Source: an uncultured Agathobacter sp.
Lineage (GTDB): Bacteria > Bacillota > Clostridia > Lachnospirales > Lachnospiraceae
Length of the DNA stretch: 61,606 bases
Reading direction: 5' to 3'
NCBI GenBank assembly: GCA_934358675.1
Contig: CAKRKX010000004.1
Coordinates: 1 to 61,606, forward strand
The notes beneath the pieces are model-generated. The model ran no database searches, was not told the DNA's origin, and saw only the letters and a list, made by a program, of their open reading frames with translations. Both the position numbers and the translations under genes were made by a program. Of the stretch, positions 33,945-44,389 are shown in pieces. The first letter of the stretch is position 1. The number at the start of each line of letters is the position of its first letter.

Positions 33945-35849
33945 CTAATATTTGAATACCGCAACGCCATATGCCGGTAATGGATAAGCAAATGAATACT
34001 TCTTTCCATCACATGGTGACTTTGTGGCTTTGTAACTCTTCTTCCGATCTGTATCCGTTCCGTTAAACGCCGGATCTTCACTGTTTAATACCAGTCTGTA
34101 TGTCTTATTTTTTGGTACTCCGACACGATAATCGTCTCTTGCCACCGGTGTAAAGTTAATGACAAAAAGCATATTGTTCTTACCATCTTTGCTTTTTCGC
34201 ACAAAACTGAAAATACTGCGGTCCCTGTCATCCGCATTGATCCACTCAAATCCTGCCCAGGAAGTATCCTGCTCATACATACATGGATTGTTGCGATACA
34301 GATGAAGCAAAGCCTTCACCCAATCCTGAATCTTCTTGTGATTCGGATCATCAAGCAGGTACCAGTCAAGCTCACGCGCCTCACTCCATTCCTGCGCCTG
34401 CGCAAACTCCTGTCCCATAAACAACAGCTTCTTGCCGGAATGTCCCATCATAAATGCATAGCCAGCCATCAGGTTCTTGAATTTGTCCCCCTCTAATCCC
34501 GGCATCTTATTTAACATAGAACATTTCAAATGAACCACTTCGTCATGGGAAAGTACCAGAATGTACTTCTCACTCTCGTTATAGCTCATCGCAAACGTCA
34601 TCTTATAATGGTTGTCTTTTCTAAAATACGGATCCAGCTTCATATAGTCCAGAAAATCATGCATCCATCCCATGTTCCACTTATAGCTGAAATTCAGTCC
34701 GTCCTCTTCCACGGTTCCGGTTACTTTCGGCCACGCGGTCGACTCCTCCGCGATCATAACCACGCCCGGGTTACGTCCGAGGATCAATGTATTGATATGC
34801 TTGAAGAACTCGATCGCCTCCAGATTCTTGTTACCACCATAAATGTTCGGAACCCACTGTCCGCTTTCCTTACCGTAATCGAGGTAGAGCATAGACGCAA
34901 CCGCATCCACACGAAGTCCGTCAACATGATAATTCTCGATCCACATGAGTGCGCTTCCGATCAGGAAGTTCTTCACCTCATTCTTGCTGTAATCGAAGAT
35001 CTTCGTTCCCCAATCTGGGTGCTCTCCCTTGCGAGGATCCGCATATTCGTACGTCGGTGTGCCATCGAAGTCCGCAAGTCCGTGCGCATCTTTCGGGAAA
35101 TGCGCCGGTACCCAGTCCAAAATAACACCGATCTTATTCTTGTGGCACTCATTGATCAGATATGCAAAGTCCTCCGGCGTTCCGTAACGGGAAGTCGGTG
35201 CATAGTAGCCGGTTACCTGATAGCCCCATGAGCCGTCAAACGGATACTCGGAGATTCCCATCAGCTCAATATGTGTATATCCCATTTCCTTCACATAAGA
35301 AACAAGCGACTTTGCAAGCTCGCGATACGAATAGAATCCATCGTCATCGCGTCCCGGATGGCGCATCCATGATCCCGGATGAACCTCGTAGATTGCCATC
35401 GGCTGCTCATAGACCGTCTCCTTGGTCAAAGCGGCACGCGCCTTCATCCACGCATCATCCGACCACTTGAACTTTGAGATGTCCGTAACGATCGATGCCG
35501 TCTCCGGACGAAGCTGCGCATAATTTGCATACGGATCCGCCTTGTAAAGGCGATTGCCGTCCTGTGTCACAATAATGAACTTGTACATACTTCCAAGCTT
35601 AACGCCCGGAACAAACAGTTCGTATACCCCCATCGTGTCCGGAACCACGCGCTTCATCTCATGAGAATACTCATCCCAGTTGTTGAACTCTCCGAACACA
35701 TAGACCTGCTCCGCATGTGGCGCCCACACGTCAAAACAAACGCCTTTCACCCCATTCATTGTCATTACATGGGCACCCATTTTACGGTAAATATCATAGT
35801 GTGTTGCCTGTCCGAACAGGTAACAGTCCATCTCTGTAAAATTGCTCAT
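33945..35849 (-). CDS. glgB: 1,4-alpha-glucan branching enzyme
   Basis: Makes alpha-1,6 branches in glycogen. 634 residues: an N-terminal CBM48 domain (about 25-125, GVCFDVWAPHAEQVYVFGEFNNW), the GH13 barrel (about 150-520) with VILDWVPAHFPKD, nucleophile region VDGLRVDAVASMLY, acid/base Glu in VMIAEESTAWP and LSHDEVVH, and a C-terminal beta domain. GGAGGAG before the ATG. No other glycogen genes adjoin it in this window. Confidence 0.96.
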   Translation of the reverse strand: MSNFTEMDCYLFGQATHYDIYRKMGAHVMTMNGVKGVCFDVWAPHAEQVYVFGEFNNWDEYSHEMKRVVPDTMGVYELFVPGVKLGSMYKFIIVTQDGNRLYKADPYANYAQLRPETASIVTDISKFKWSDDAWMKARAALTKETVYEQPMAIYEVHPGSWMRHPGRDDDGFYSYRELAKSLVSYVKEMGYTHIELMGISEYPFDGSWGYQVTGYYAPTSRYGTPEDFAYLINECHKNKIGVILDWVPAHFPKDAHGLADFDGTPTYEYADPRKGEHPDWGTKIFDYSKNEVKNFLIGSALMWIENYHVDGLRVDAVASMLYLDYGKESGQWVPNIYGGNKNLEAIEFFKHINTLILGRNPGVVMIAEESTAWPKVTGTVEEDGLNFSYKWNMGWMHDFLDYMKLDPYFRKDNHYKMTFAMSYNESEKYILVLSHDEVVHLKCSMLNKMPGLEGDKFKNLMAGYAFMMGHSGKKLLFMGQEFAQAQEWSEARELDWYLLDDPNHKKIQDWVKALLHLYRNNPCMYEQDTSWAGFEWINADDRDRSIFSFVRKSKDGKNNMLFVINFTPVARDDYRVGVPKNKTYRLVLNSEDPAFNGTDTDRKKSYKATKSPCDGKKYSFAYPLPAYGVAVFKY

Positions 35850-35873
35850 ATACTCTCCTCCACCTTCTATATA

Positions 35874-38387
35874 CTATTCAAAGTCCTTCTCTTTTAGTAC
35901 AATCCGATCATCGTCCGTATAGCGGCTCGCGGTCAGAATGCTGATAGCCTTCTTAATTCCGCCGTGTGCCTCGCGGTCGATCGCCTCATCGACAATCTCC
36001 TTAACCTCCGTCAGAGTTGTCGCCTGATCCAGCCGCTGGATGTTGCTAATCCGATTGTAGAGAGCCAACACTGCCATATCGTCAATTTTGTAGCCAAGCT
36101 CTCTCGAGTAGGATCTTGCGAAAGTCACAAGTTCGTCGTTCGTAAAAATCGGTACGGAGATCTGCTCCGTAAACTTCCTGGCAAATCCGTCATCAAGCGA
36201 CAATGCTTTCTTAATGCCCTTCGGTGTATCCTCAATAATGATATAGACTCCGCTCCGGTTCTGCTCCAGAAGCAGCGATAATGTGATCGCCGACTGACGT
36301 GTCAGCTCACCGACATTCTCAATGATCAGGCATCCGCCTGCCACTTTCTTGAGCATCTGTCCGATATCCTTCTGGTTCAAAGCCTCAGCCTGAATCTTAC
36401 CGATCTTGCCGTCTAACTTTCCGGTCTCCTGCTGCAATACCTTGATCACACTCGTTGCGAGTGTTGTCTTGCCACAGCCATGTCCTCCAAGGATCATAAG
36501 ATTACCGGTGGATGCCGTCGCATCGTGTTTAATATGATGTGTTGCACCGGTCAAAGCCTGACGCAGCTGCTTCTCCATGCCTTTTACCGGCATAAAGTAG
36601 GAGAAGATCGTCTTCTCTGCATCCGTAAGCTCAACCATTGCCTCCGCCTCGGCCTTCTCTTCCTTGACCAGATTTACCGGCTTGGTAATCTCCGGCATGC
36701 GAACCGTCTTGCCTTTCCATGTGTTGTGCTCCGCCTGCAGCTTCTCCTTTACGGAAGCCTTCGGTGCAGTCTGTTTCTGCGGAATATCGATCATCGGAAC
36801 ATCTTTCAGTCCGTCCGGCTCCTCTTCCACGGTATCTTCCAAAGTCTCCCCGGCATCTGTCGACTCCACGTCTTCTTCCATCTCTTCATTCTCCGGAACA
36901 TATTCATCCGAGAAGTCTTCCACATTCTCTGCGTATGGCTGCTCCTCAACCTGAATCTCCGTCTCGGCAACCGGGACGTCCTTCGGAGTCTCTTCTGCAA
37001 GAAATTCTTCTGCCTGAAGTTCTTCCTGCTCAGCCTCTTCCTGCGTTTCATTTGCAGTATAACCGTCTTCCTGCGTCAAAAGCTCTCCGCCCGGATAGAA
37101 GTCCCCTGCCGTCTGTGCCATCTCCTGCGTCTCTTCCGGCACTTCCTGCAGATATTCTTCTTCCAGCAGCTCTCTCGGTGTCACTCCGGCATCCAGCTTC
37201 GGAATCACACCGGTCAGACGATCCATAATATTTCCGGCTTCCTGCAATGCACGCGCCTTGGCAGACTCTAACTTTCTCTGATTTGCCTCCTCTAAAGCGG
37301 CCTCCGCTGCACGCTTCGTCTTCTCCCACTCCTCGAGCACTTCCTCGATCGTGATCTGTCCGGTAATCTGACGCTCCACCTGCATCCGGTCATCCGTCAT
37401 CATACTCATCTGCCCGTCCGAATCCTCGCCGAGCATCTCCTTGAAGTTAATCTTCAGGGATCCGTCAATCTCCTCATCCGTCTCAATATGAGGATCCATC
37501 GTCTGCGGATTCTGCGCCTCCTGCGGAAGCTTCAGATAAGGGATTTCCTCCACCATCTTGTTAATATTGTCCAGTGTGTCGGTGACCGTCTCCTTCTCAG
37601 TCGCATCAATGATCTGCTGCATGCCTTTGGCAATCTCTTCCTGCAGATTGACCGTATTAAATTTCTCCGGATTGATATTCACCTGCGGGATTGCAACCGG
37701 CTCATGTGCATACTCGCCGGCGCGCTGCATCTCCTCGACATTGATATGTGTCATGCCATCCTTCGAATCTCTCGTCTGGCGGAAAGAGCGATACTTCTCT
37801 TCCTGCGTCTTCGTCAGCGGCTGATACAGCATCTTCAGCTCCAAAGCCCTCTCCACATACGGTCCGTCACCAAACCAGAGGATCAGCTCATCACAGGCAT
37901 CAATACATTTCTCACTCATTCCAGCCTTATGGTATAAATAAGCAAGCTCATATGCCCATTCTTCCGTATATTCCTGATCCTTCAATTCTTCAAGAATCGG
38001 GATCAGATCTGCGTACGATGCACCCTGTGCCTTCTTGATATCATAACGAAGCACATATTTTAAACTGTCGTGCGGTGCAATCTGTACAAATTCATCATAG
38101 TAATCCTGCGCTGCATCGAAATCCTGCATCTTCACTGCCACTTCGGCAAGGCGATAGATGATCATTCTTCCGATCGGGGAACGGTCATATGCCATCAAAA
38201 GCACGTCCCGGCTATCCTCATAACGCTCTGTTTTCTCATAGATTTCACCCGCTTTTACGAGTGCGTTCACATTCTTGATCTTGTTCCAGTTGATAGTATC
38301 TGCAATATCCGCTGCATCTTCGTATTTCTCTTCTGCATACAGAGATTTCATCTGATCCAGCTTCAAATTATATTCATATTTATCCAA
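35874..38387 (-). CDS. TPR protein fused through an acidic linker to an AAA+-type ATPase domain
   Basis: 837 residues. N-terminal tetratricopeptide-like helices (about 1-195, YEDSRDVLLMAYDRSPIGRM, DAAQDYYDEFVQIAPHD). A long, very acidic Glu/Pro-rich region (about 400-545). A P-loop ATPase (about 585-820) has Walker A GGHGCGKTTLATS, a Walker-B-like strand GCLIIENVGEL with Glu-Asn in place of Asp-Glu, and an arginine-finger region ARKFTEQISVPIF. It resembles the CbxX/Rubisco-activase branch. Cytoplasmic; substrate unknown. Own promoter; a scaffold-plus-motor design is inferred. It lies 24 nt upstream of glgB in the same direction. Confidence 0.8.
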   Translation of the reverse strand: MDKYEYNLKLDQMKSLYAEEKYEDAADIADTINWNKIKNVNALVKAGEIYEKTERYEDSRDVLLMAYDRSPIGRMIIYRLAEVAVKMQDFDAAQDYYDEFVQIAPHDSLKYVLRYDIKKAQGASYADLIPILEELKDQEYTEEWAYELAYLYHKAGMSEKCIDACDELILWFGDGPYVERALELKMLYQPLTKTQEEKYRSFRQTRDSKDGMTHINVEEMQRAGEYAHEPVAIPQVNINPEKFNTVNLQEEIAKGMQQIIDATEKETVTDTLDNINKMVEEIPYLKLPQEAQNPQTMDPHIETDEEIDGSLKINFKEMLGEDSDGQMSMMTDDRMQVERQITGQITIEEVLEEWEKTKRAAEAALEEANQRKLESAKARALQEAGNIMDRLTGVIPKLDAGVTPRELLEEEYLQEVPEETQEMAQTAGDFYPGGELLTQEDGYTANETQEEAEQEELQAEEFLAEETPKDVPVAETEIQVEEQPYAENVEDFSDEYVPENEEMEEDVESTDAGETLEDTVEEEPDGLKDVPMIDIPQKQTAPKASVKEKLQAEHNTWKGKTVRMPEITKPVNLVKEEKAEAEAMVELTDAEKTIFSYFMPVKGMEKQLRQALTGATHHIKHDATASTGNLMILGGHGCGKTTLATSVIKVLQQETGKLDGKIGKIQAEALNQKDIGQMLKKVAGGCLIIENVGELTRQSAITLSLLLEQNRSGVYIIIEDTPKGIKKALSLDDGFARKFTEQISVPIFTNDELVTFARSYSRELGYKIDDMAVLALYNRISNIQRLDQATTLTEVKEIVDEAIDREAHGGIKKAISILTASRYTDDDRIVLKEKDFE

Positions 38388-38436
38388 CGATAGTCACCTC
38401 AGATTAGTTTGCAATAAGCCCAATTATTTAATTTTT

Positions 38437-38465
38437 AGTATACCATAGCCTACAAATAGTGTCAA
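38437..38465 (-). promoter_or_regulatory. Promoter of the TPR/AAA+ gene
   Basis: TTGACA (38460-38465), 17-nt spacer, TATACT (38437-38442), 50 nt before the gene. It probably also serves glgB. Confidence 0.82.
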
Positions 38466-38491
38466 AAAATATAGAACAAAATCGAACAAAA

Positions 38492-38533
38492 AAAGCCGGA
38501 ATCGCGCACCCTTTCATGTCACGTCCCGACTTT
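38492..38533 (-). terminator. Terminator of the AI-2E-family gene
   Basis: AAAGTCGG / CCGGCTTT stem (one G-T pair) followed by TTTTTTTG on the minus strand, 8 nt after the stop. Confidence 0.75.
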
Positions 38534-38540
38534 ATTTTAA

Positions 38541-39905
38541 TTAGTTTTCTTTTGTTTCCTGTCCGGATTCCGTCTCTTGTAAATGCTTCTTTTTCTTGCT
38601 TTTTTTACTATTCTCATAATGCACAAGTGTTCCATTGGTAAGATCCACACTCTTCACATCCACATATGCATCTGTGGCCAATGGAAGCTGGCGCTTCTTA
38701 ATGGAATGATTTACCAGTCTTTGAACAATATAATAGATCATCGCAAATACCGGAACTCCGAGAAGCATTCCAAAGAATCCGAACAATCCGCCACCGAGCA
38801 GGATTGCAAACATAACCCAGAACGAAGACAATCCGGTCGAACTTCCAAGGATCTTCGGTCCGATAATATTGCCGTCCACCTGCTGCAGAATGATAATAAA
38901 AATCAATAAATACAATGCGTGCCACGGGCTTTGAACAACGACAAGAATTAACGAAGGAATTGCTCCGATAAATGGGCCGAACACCGGAATAATGTTGGTT
39001 ACACCAACAATTACCGCAACGAGCATTGCATCCGGGATACGAAGAATCGCGCATCCTACATAACAGATAACACCAATGATCGCTGAATCAACAATCTTAC
39101 CGATGATAAATCCACCGAAAATTTCGTCTGCTTTGTGCATCGTCTCTATGATGATATTGCCCTGGCGAGGCTTAAAAATTGCATAAATTACTTTCTTGCT
39201 CTGGCCGATCAGACGCTCCTTGATCATCAGTACATATACCGCAACGATGATTCCAACAACGAAGTTCAATACCGCTTTCACCATATTGAGCACACCTGAT
39301 GTAATCTGCAGCAGATAGGTCTTCGCTTCCGGAAGTAATGTCTTGGTTGCCCAATTCTCTACATAATCTACCAGATTGGTCAGCATATCACTGATCGTAT
39401 CGGTAACTTCATATTCACCCAGCTTACCGCTTTGCACGGTCTTGATAAAATTCTGTACATTGCCCGGAAGGGTATCAACAACACCTGCGATACAAGAGAT
39501 CACCGATGGAACAATCGCCGCAATCAGAAGAATCAGAATGGCAAGCAGGAACAGTATCGCTCCGGCGATACCCAATGCTCTGGCGGTCTTACCCGCCTTC
39601 TGCTCCGTTTTCATTCTGCCTTTTAACTGTTTATAAAATTTACTTTCCAAAAATTTCACGACCGGATTCAGAAGGTACGCGAGCACAAGTCCGATAATAA
39701 TCGACTGTGCCGCAGCAATAATTTTATGCCATCCATCCGAAAATCCCTGATAGCGGAACAACACGAAGAAAAAAAGGATGCAACAGGTAAACGTAATGAA
39801 AACCATTAATCCGATCTTTGCCAAATAAACATTCTGCTCCTTGGCTTTTCTCTTATGTTCCAGCAACTCCTGTTGCGTCACACTGTCCGTCTGCGTTTCT
39901 TGCAT
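38541..39905 (-). CDS. AI-2E family transporter (YdbI/PerM-like)
   Basis: 454 residues, about eight membrane segments with the family pattern: two N-terminal helices (LMVFITFTCCILFFFVLF, IIIGLVLAYLLNPVVKFLE), a long periplasmic-type helical loop, and the conserved NIIPVFGPFIGAIPSLIL and GPKILGSSTGLSSFWVMFAI motifs. Both termini are polar and charged. Members export AI-2, sodium or unknown solutes; the substrate cannot be told from sequence. AGGAGG before the ATG. It follows the aconitase-family gene by 12 nt in the same direction. Confidence 0.92.
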   Translation of the reverse strand: MQETQTDSVTQQELLEHKRKAKEQNVYLAKIGLMVFITFTCCILFFFVLFRYQGFSDGWHKIIAAAQSIIIGLVLAYLLNPVVKFLESKFYKQLKGRMKTEQKAGKTARALGIAGAILFLLAILILLIAAIVPSVISCIAGVVDTLPGNVQNFIKTVQSGKLGEYEVTDTISDMLTNLVDYVENWATKTLLPEAKTYLLQITSGVLNMVKAVLNFVVGIIVAVYVLMIKERLIGQSKKVIYAIFKPRQGNIIIETMHKADEIFGGFIIGKIVDSAIIGVICYVGCAILRIPDAMLVAVIVGVTNIIPVFGPFIGAIPSLILVVVQSPWHALYLLIFIIILQQVDGNIIGPKILGSSTGLSSFWVMFAILLGGGLFGFFGMLLGVPVFAMIYYIVQRLVNHSIKKRQLPLATDAYVDVKSVDLTNGTLVHYENSKKSKKKKHLQETESGQETKEN

Positions 39906-39917
39906 TCCTACGTCCTC

Positions 39918-42203
39918 CTAACCTCTGTAGTAATTGATCAGGCATCCCTTGAGGATAATATCTTTCTCATCTGGAGTCAGTTCACCCATTCTGAGCGTGA
40001 ATGGTTTTGTCTGTCCGTCTTTGATCACATATGCCTCAAATTCCGTTTTTCCGGAAGCAATCGCCTCACGGATTCCCGGAACAAATAAATAATCCAGATT
40101 CTGAAATGGAAGATCTCCCTCATCGATGATGAACGGAACCATACCCCAGTTAATCAGGTTGGAACGATAACGCTTTGTTGCATACTCGTTGGCAATGTTT
40201 GCCCATCCGCCAAGTACCTTCTGGCAGGATGCAGCCTGCTCACGGGCAGATCCGTCTCCCGGCTTTACTGCAAAAATCGTGCTTCCGAATCCAAGATTCT
40301 CTTTGTTGACATCCTTGAAGTTTGCATGGATAACATCCATAACCGGCTTGAGTTCCGCAACGGTATCAACCGGACACTCGCCAGCTTCCAATGCCTTCTG
40401 TGCCTTCTGGATCTCCTTTGCACGTCCGACGTACTCCGGATCCTTTCTGGAGAGTGCGAACTCTGCCAGTCCAAGCGGATTGGAACGGTAAGAAGATGTC
40501 TCTCCGGATGGGATCAGCTCATCGGTTGTTGTTACCGGATCATGGATCTCGGATACAACTTTAAGTACAAGGTTCTCAGGCAGTGCGCTCATTGCCGGCC
40601 AGTCCTTGATGTTTGGACCAAACTGGATCTCAACACTAGGATCAGCAACACCCTTGCTATCAAATACACGGTTCTCATAAATGGTCTTATCAAAGAAATA
40701 TTTTGGCTTGCTGAAGTTTACATCAATATCAGCTGCAGAAGTAAGGAATCCCTTATTTGCTGCTGTTGCTGCGATAGAACGTGCATCCATAAGTGCTACA
40801 GAAGAAATCTGTCCGTTCTGTACCTTCGAACCCTCACGGTTCGGGAAGTTACGGGTTGAATGGCGAATTGAAAATGCGTTATTCGCCGGAGTATCTCCCG
40901 CACCAAAGCAAGGTCCGCAGAATGCCGTCTTAACGATTGCACCGGTAGCAAGAAGATTTGCCACAGCACCGTTCTTCACAAGTTCCATATAGATTGGTGT
41001 CGATGCCGGATATACACTTAAAGTAAACTCATCGGCACCGATGGAAGTTCCCTTTAAAATGTCTGCCGCATCACAAATATTCTCGAATCCACCGCCGGCA
41101 CAACCCGCGATAATTCCCTGATCCACATAGAGACGACCGTTCTTAACCTTGCTCTTGAGATCCAGTTTTACTTTTCCGTCAAAGCTTACCTCTGCACGCT
41201 TCTCGCAGTCATCGAGAATATCCATAAGGTTTGCATTTAACTCATCGATTGTATAAGTATTGCTCGGGTGGAACGGCATAGCGATCATTGGCTTGATCGT
41301 ACTTAAATCGATCTCGATAAAGCTGTCGTAGTAAGCAACCTCACCCGGATTTAATTCCTTGTAATCCTCTTCTCTTCCGTGGATCTCGTAGAATTCTTTA
41401 ACCTTGTCGTCCGTTCTCCAGATGGATGACAGACAGGTTGTCTCGGTTGTCATAACGTCCACGCCGATACGATAGTCAACGCTTAAGTTTGCAACGCCCG
41501 GTCCTACGAACTCCATTACCTTATTCTTAACAAATCCGTTTGCGAATACTTCACCGATGATCGCCAAAGCGATATCCTGCGGACCAACGCCCTTCATCGG
41601 CTCGCCTGTCAGATAGATTCCGACAACGCCCGGCATATCAATATCATAAGTCTTGCTCAAAAGCTGCTTAACCAGCTCCGGTCCACCTTCACCGATTGCC
41701 ATGGTTCCGAGTGCACCGTAACGGGTATGGGAGTCAGATCCGAGGATCATCTTGCCTCCACCTGCAAGCATCTCACGGGCAAACTGATGAATAACTGCCT
41801 GATGAGGTGGAACATAGATTCCGCCATACTTCTTGGCACAGGTCAGTCCAAACATGTGATCATCTTCGTTGATCGTTCCGCCGACCGCACAAAGACTGTT
41901 ATGACAGTTTGTGAGAACATATGGAATCGGGAATTTCTCAAGTCCTGACGCACGTGCTGTCTGGATGATTCCGACGAATGTGATATCGTGTGAAGTCAGC
42001 TTATCAAATTTGATCTGCAGCTTCTCCATATTGCCGGATGTATTGTGATCCTGCAAAATTCCATAAGCGATTGTTTCTTTCTTAGCGTCCTGTGGTGTAA
42101 CCTGCTTACCGGTCTTGCTTGCCACTTCCGCAGCTGCCTCCGGTCCGTTGATGACAATGTCTTTGCCATGAATCAGATAAGCACCATTCTCATAAAGTTT
42201 CAT
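39918..42203 (-). CDS. Aconitase-family hydratase
   Basis: 761 residues from the ATG at 42203 (AAGGAGG 8 nt before). Iron-sulfur lyase of the aconitase superfamily. Likely 4Fe-4S ligands lie in [13 protein letters not shown] and [14 protein letters not shown]; the active-site region [20 protein letters not shown] and a C-terminal swivel domain (about 590-761, [40 protein letters not shown]) are present. It differs enough from AcnA/AcnB (closer to YbhJ-like hydratases) that citrate/isocitrate specificity is not certain. The 5' untranslated region holds a hairpin resembling the coaX/argF element. Confidence 0.88.
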   Translation of the reverse strand: MKLYENGAYLIHGKDIVINGPEAAAEVASKTGKQVTPQDAKKETIAYGILQDHNTSGNMEKLQIKFDKLTSHDITFVGIIQTARASGLEKFPIPYVLTNCHNSLCAVGGTINEDDHMFGLTCAKKYGGIYVPPHQAVIHQFAREMLAGGGKMILGSDSHTRYGALGTMAIGEGGPELVKQLLSKTYDIDMPGVVGIYLTGEPMKGVGPQDIALAIIGEVFANGFVKNKVMEFVGPGVANLSVDYRIGVDVMTTETTCLSSIWRTDDKVKEFYEIHGREEDYKELNPGEVAYYDSFIEIDLSTIKPMIAMPFHPSNTYTIDELNANLMDILDDCEKRAEVSFDGKVKLDLKSKVKNGRLYVDQGIIAGCAGGGFENICDAADILKGTSIGADEFTLSVYPASTPIYMELVKNGAVANLLATGAIVKTAFCGPCFGAGDTPANNAFSIRHSTRNFPNREGSKVQNGQISSVALMDARSIAATAANKGFLTSAADIDVNFSKPKYFFDKTIYENRVFDSKGVADPSVEIQFGPNIKDWPAMSALPENLVLKVVSEIHDPVTTTDELIPSGETSSYRSNPLGLAEFALSRKDPEYVGRAKEIQKAQKALEAGECPVDTVAELKPVMDVIHANFKDVNKENLGFGSTIFAVKPGDGSAREQAASCQKVLGGWANIANEYATKRYRSNLINWGMVPFIIDEGDLPFQNLDYLFVPGIREAIASGKTEFEAYVIKDGQTKPFTLRMGELTPDEKDIILKGCLINYYRG

Positions 42204-42223
42204 GTTCTTTCCTCCTTGTGCGC

Positions 42224-42258
42224 TAACATCAGTTCTTTTCAATTTAGTAAACTGACGC
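42224..42258 (-). repeat. Diverged 5'-UTR hairpin upstream of the aconitase-family gene (copy 3)
   Basis: Shares the outer arms of the coaX/argF element (minus strand GCGTCAG ... CTGATGTT) at the same place before a ribosome binding site. Its interior differs and is only partly self-complementary (CAGTT/AACTG). Relationship to the other two copies is tentative. Confidence 0.4.
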
Positions 42259-42304
42259 ATTACTATCTCAAATTATATCTGTAACTACCTTTGAAATCAA
42301 GCAT

Positions 42305-43693
42305 TTATACATTCTTTACCATCGGGAAAGTGATCGTTGCGACAAACAGATCCCCATCCACATTGATATCGAAGTCGCCACCCATCAGATTCGTCAGGTT
42401 CTTGGCGATCGACAGACCGAGTCCGCTTCCCTCCGTTGTGCGGGATTCCTCGCCCCGGACAAAGCGCGCGGTCAGGTCCTTGCCACCCTCATCCTGCGCA
42501 ACCAGCGGTGTCTTGGATACATTCTTGATCGTAAAGATGGCATTGTCCTTATCGACATCAAGCTCCACATACACTCTCGTATTTTCAAGCGCATATTTTG
42601 CAGCATTTGTATACAAATTCTCAATCGCACGGTACAGTTGACGGCCGTCCGCCTTGATAAAAATCGAATTATGCGGCAGCTTCGTGACGATCGTAAGATC
42701 ACGCGCCTCAAAGCGCTCGTTAAACTCTCCTCCGGTCTGATAAAGAAGTTCCACAAGATCAATCGTCTGGATATCCAGTTTGATATTGCCGGAGCTGATC
42801 TTCGATGCCTCCACCAGATCTTCCGTCAATTGCTTGAGTCTCTGGGACTTTTCATCAAGAACGCGGATGTATCGACGTGCATTCTCATTCTCAAGATTTT
42901 CGCGTTTTAACAGATCCACATAATTCACAATCGACGTCAGAGGCGTCTTGATGTCATGTGAAACGTTTGTGATCAGATCTGCCTTCATGCGCTCATTTCG
43001 GATACGTTCCATGATAGCTTCACTGAGTCCCGCACGGATGTTGTTGACCGCTGCCGCGATGTCGCGCTCCTGCCCATGGAATTTCTCGACATCGAGCTTC
43101 GTATCAAGCGCACCTGAAGCGATTGCCTCGATCGCCTCCTGGATTTCCATGCGCTCACGTGCCTTTCGCGTGCAAAGCTGCGGATTTTTGCCACTCGTGA
43201 TCACCCGTTTTAAGAATCCTCCCGCAATATAGATCACACTGTGCGTAAAAAGCGTGTTATCTTTTGCCCGGCGGACAATGCTTAAATATATCAGAAGGAA
43301 AACGAGATCCACGATGTAAGCCAGCGTTCCCGCCGCTACGAGAAGCCCTGAAAATTCGAACTGCATCTGACGGATATTGCGGCACAGATAAAGCATAATG
43401 TATACAAATCCGATGAAGATCAAAAGTTCCACATCCGTGTAAATCTTGTCCACTCCGTTTAAATAGATATGCTGATCCTCCGCCGAACGGCGTCCCGTGA
43501 TTCCGGTGATGAATGCGAGCATGACAAAGCTGCCCACCAGCCCCAGTATCGCAAGCGTACTTAAGACTCCGAGTCCTCCGTAATGCATTTTCATATTGTA
43601 ACCGATTCCGTAAAGGCTGCAGACCATCAACACCAGAAACATCTGGTGCATAACGATCGCAGCGCCTTTAATTCCGTTTGAGTATTCTTTCAT
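42305..43693 (-). CDS. Membrane sensor histidine kinase
   Basis: 462 residues. Five or more membrane helices over about 1-165, with no large external domain. An HAMP-like/linker region (about 165-225) precedes the DHp domain with phospho-acceptor His in NVSHDIKTPLTSIVNYVDLL (about 245). The ATP-binding domain has the N box (RAIENLYTNAAKYAL), a diverged G1 box and G2 GSGLGLSIAKNL. It is the third gene of an operon and follows its response regulator by 6 nt. The signal is unknown; the sensor-poor layout suggests a membrane or envelope cue. Confidence 0.93.
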   Translation of the reverse strand: MKEYSNGIKGAAIVMHQMFLVLMVCSLYGIGYNMKMHYGGLGVLSTLAILGLVGSFVMLAFITGITGRRSAEDQHIYLNGVDKIYTDVELLIFIGFVYIMLYLCRNIRQMQFEFSGLLVAAGTLAYIVDLVFLLIYLSIVRRAKDNTLFTHSVIYIAGGFLKRVITSGKNPQLCTRKARERMEIQEAIEAIASGALDTKLDVEKFHGQERDIAAAVNNIRAGLSEAIMERIRNERMKADLITNVSHDIKTPLTSIVNYVDLLKRENLENENARRYIRVLDEKSQRLKQLTEDLVEASKISSGNIKLDIQTIDLVELLYQTGGEFNERFEARDLTIVTKLPHNSIFIKADGRQLYRAIENLYTNAAKYALENTRVYVELDVDKDNAIFTIKNVSKTPLVAQDEGGKDLTARFVRGEESRTTEGSGLGLSIAKNLTNLMGGDFDINVDGDLFVATITFPMVKNV

Positions 43694-43699
43694 GTGCCG

Positions 43700-44389
43700 C
43701 TAGACCCCCGCTTCGATCTTGTATCCGACACCCCATACAACCTTGAGGTAGCGCGGCTCCTTCGGATTGATCTCAATCTTCTCACGGATATGACGAATAT
43801 GTACTGCAACCGTATTGTCTGCGCCGATTGCTTCCTCATTCCAGATTTCCTCGTAAATCTGGCTGATCGAGTAGACTTTACCCTTGTTCTTCATAAGAAG
43901 AAGCAGAATATTGTATTCGATCGGTGTGAGCTTTACTTCCTCGCCGTCCACCGTCACTTTCTTTAAATCATCGTTGATGATGAGTCCGCCGGCCTCGTAG
44001 ATCGTATCGCCCTGTGTACTGCTCGAAAGCGTCGTGTAGCGGCGAAGCTGCGACTTCACGCGGGCAACCAGTTCAAGAGGATTGAAAGGCTTTGTCACAT
44101 AATCGTCCGCACCGACATTGAGCCCTAAGATCTTATCCGCATCCTCTGTCTTCGCGGAGAGGATAATGATCGGGATACTGCTTGTCTTGCGCACCTGGAA
44201 CGTCGCACGGATTCCATCCAGCTTCGGCATCATCACGTCGATAACCATGAGATCAATCTTCTTATTATGAAGAATCTCCAATGCCTGCTCGCCGTCATAC
44301 GCCTTTTCTACCTTGTATCCTTCCTGAAGAAGGTAGATTTCAATCGCGTCTACAATTTCTTTGTCATCATCACATACCAGAATCGTCAT
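43700..44389 (-). CDS. OmpR/PhoB-family response regulator
   Basis: 229 residues. Receiver domain (1-115) with acidic pocket VCDDD, phospho-acceptor Asp in LMVIDVMMPKLDG, and Lys in YVTKPFNPLEL. C-terminal winged helix (about 130-229, KVTVDGEEVKLTPIEYNILLLL, NTVAVHIRHIREKIE). GGAGG before the ATG. It overlaps the 3' end of the coiled-coil gene by 20 nt and pairs with the histidine kinase. Confidence 0.95.
   Translation of the reverse strand: MTILVCDDDKEIVDAIEIYLLQEGYKVEKAYDGEQALEILHNKKIDLMVIDVMMPKLDGIRATFQVRKTSSIPIIILSAKTEDADKILGLNVGADDYVTKPFNPLELVARVKSQLRRYTTLSSSTQGDTIYEAGGLIINDDLKKVTVDGEEVKLTPIEYNILLLLMKNKGKVYSISQIYEEIWNEEAIGADNTVAVHIRHIREKIEINPKEPRYLKVVWGVGYKIEAGV

Noticed and set aside
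34530..35231. 233-codon + strand frame opposite glgB
   Set aside because: Antisense to the conserved GH13 domain; no ribosome binding site.
36480..37271. 263-codon + strand frame opposite the TPR/AAA+ gene
   Set aside because: Shadow of the Glu-rich coding region (Leu/Phe-rich translation), no start signals.
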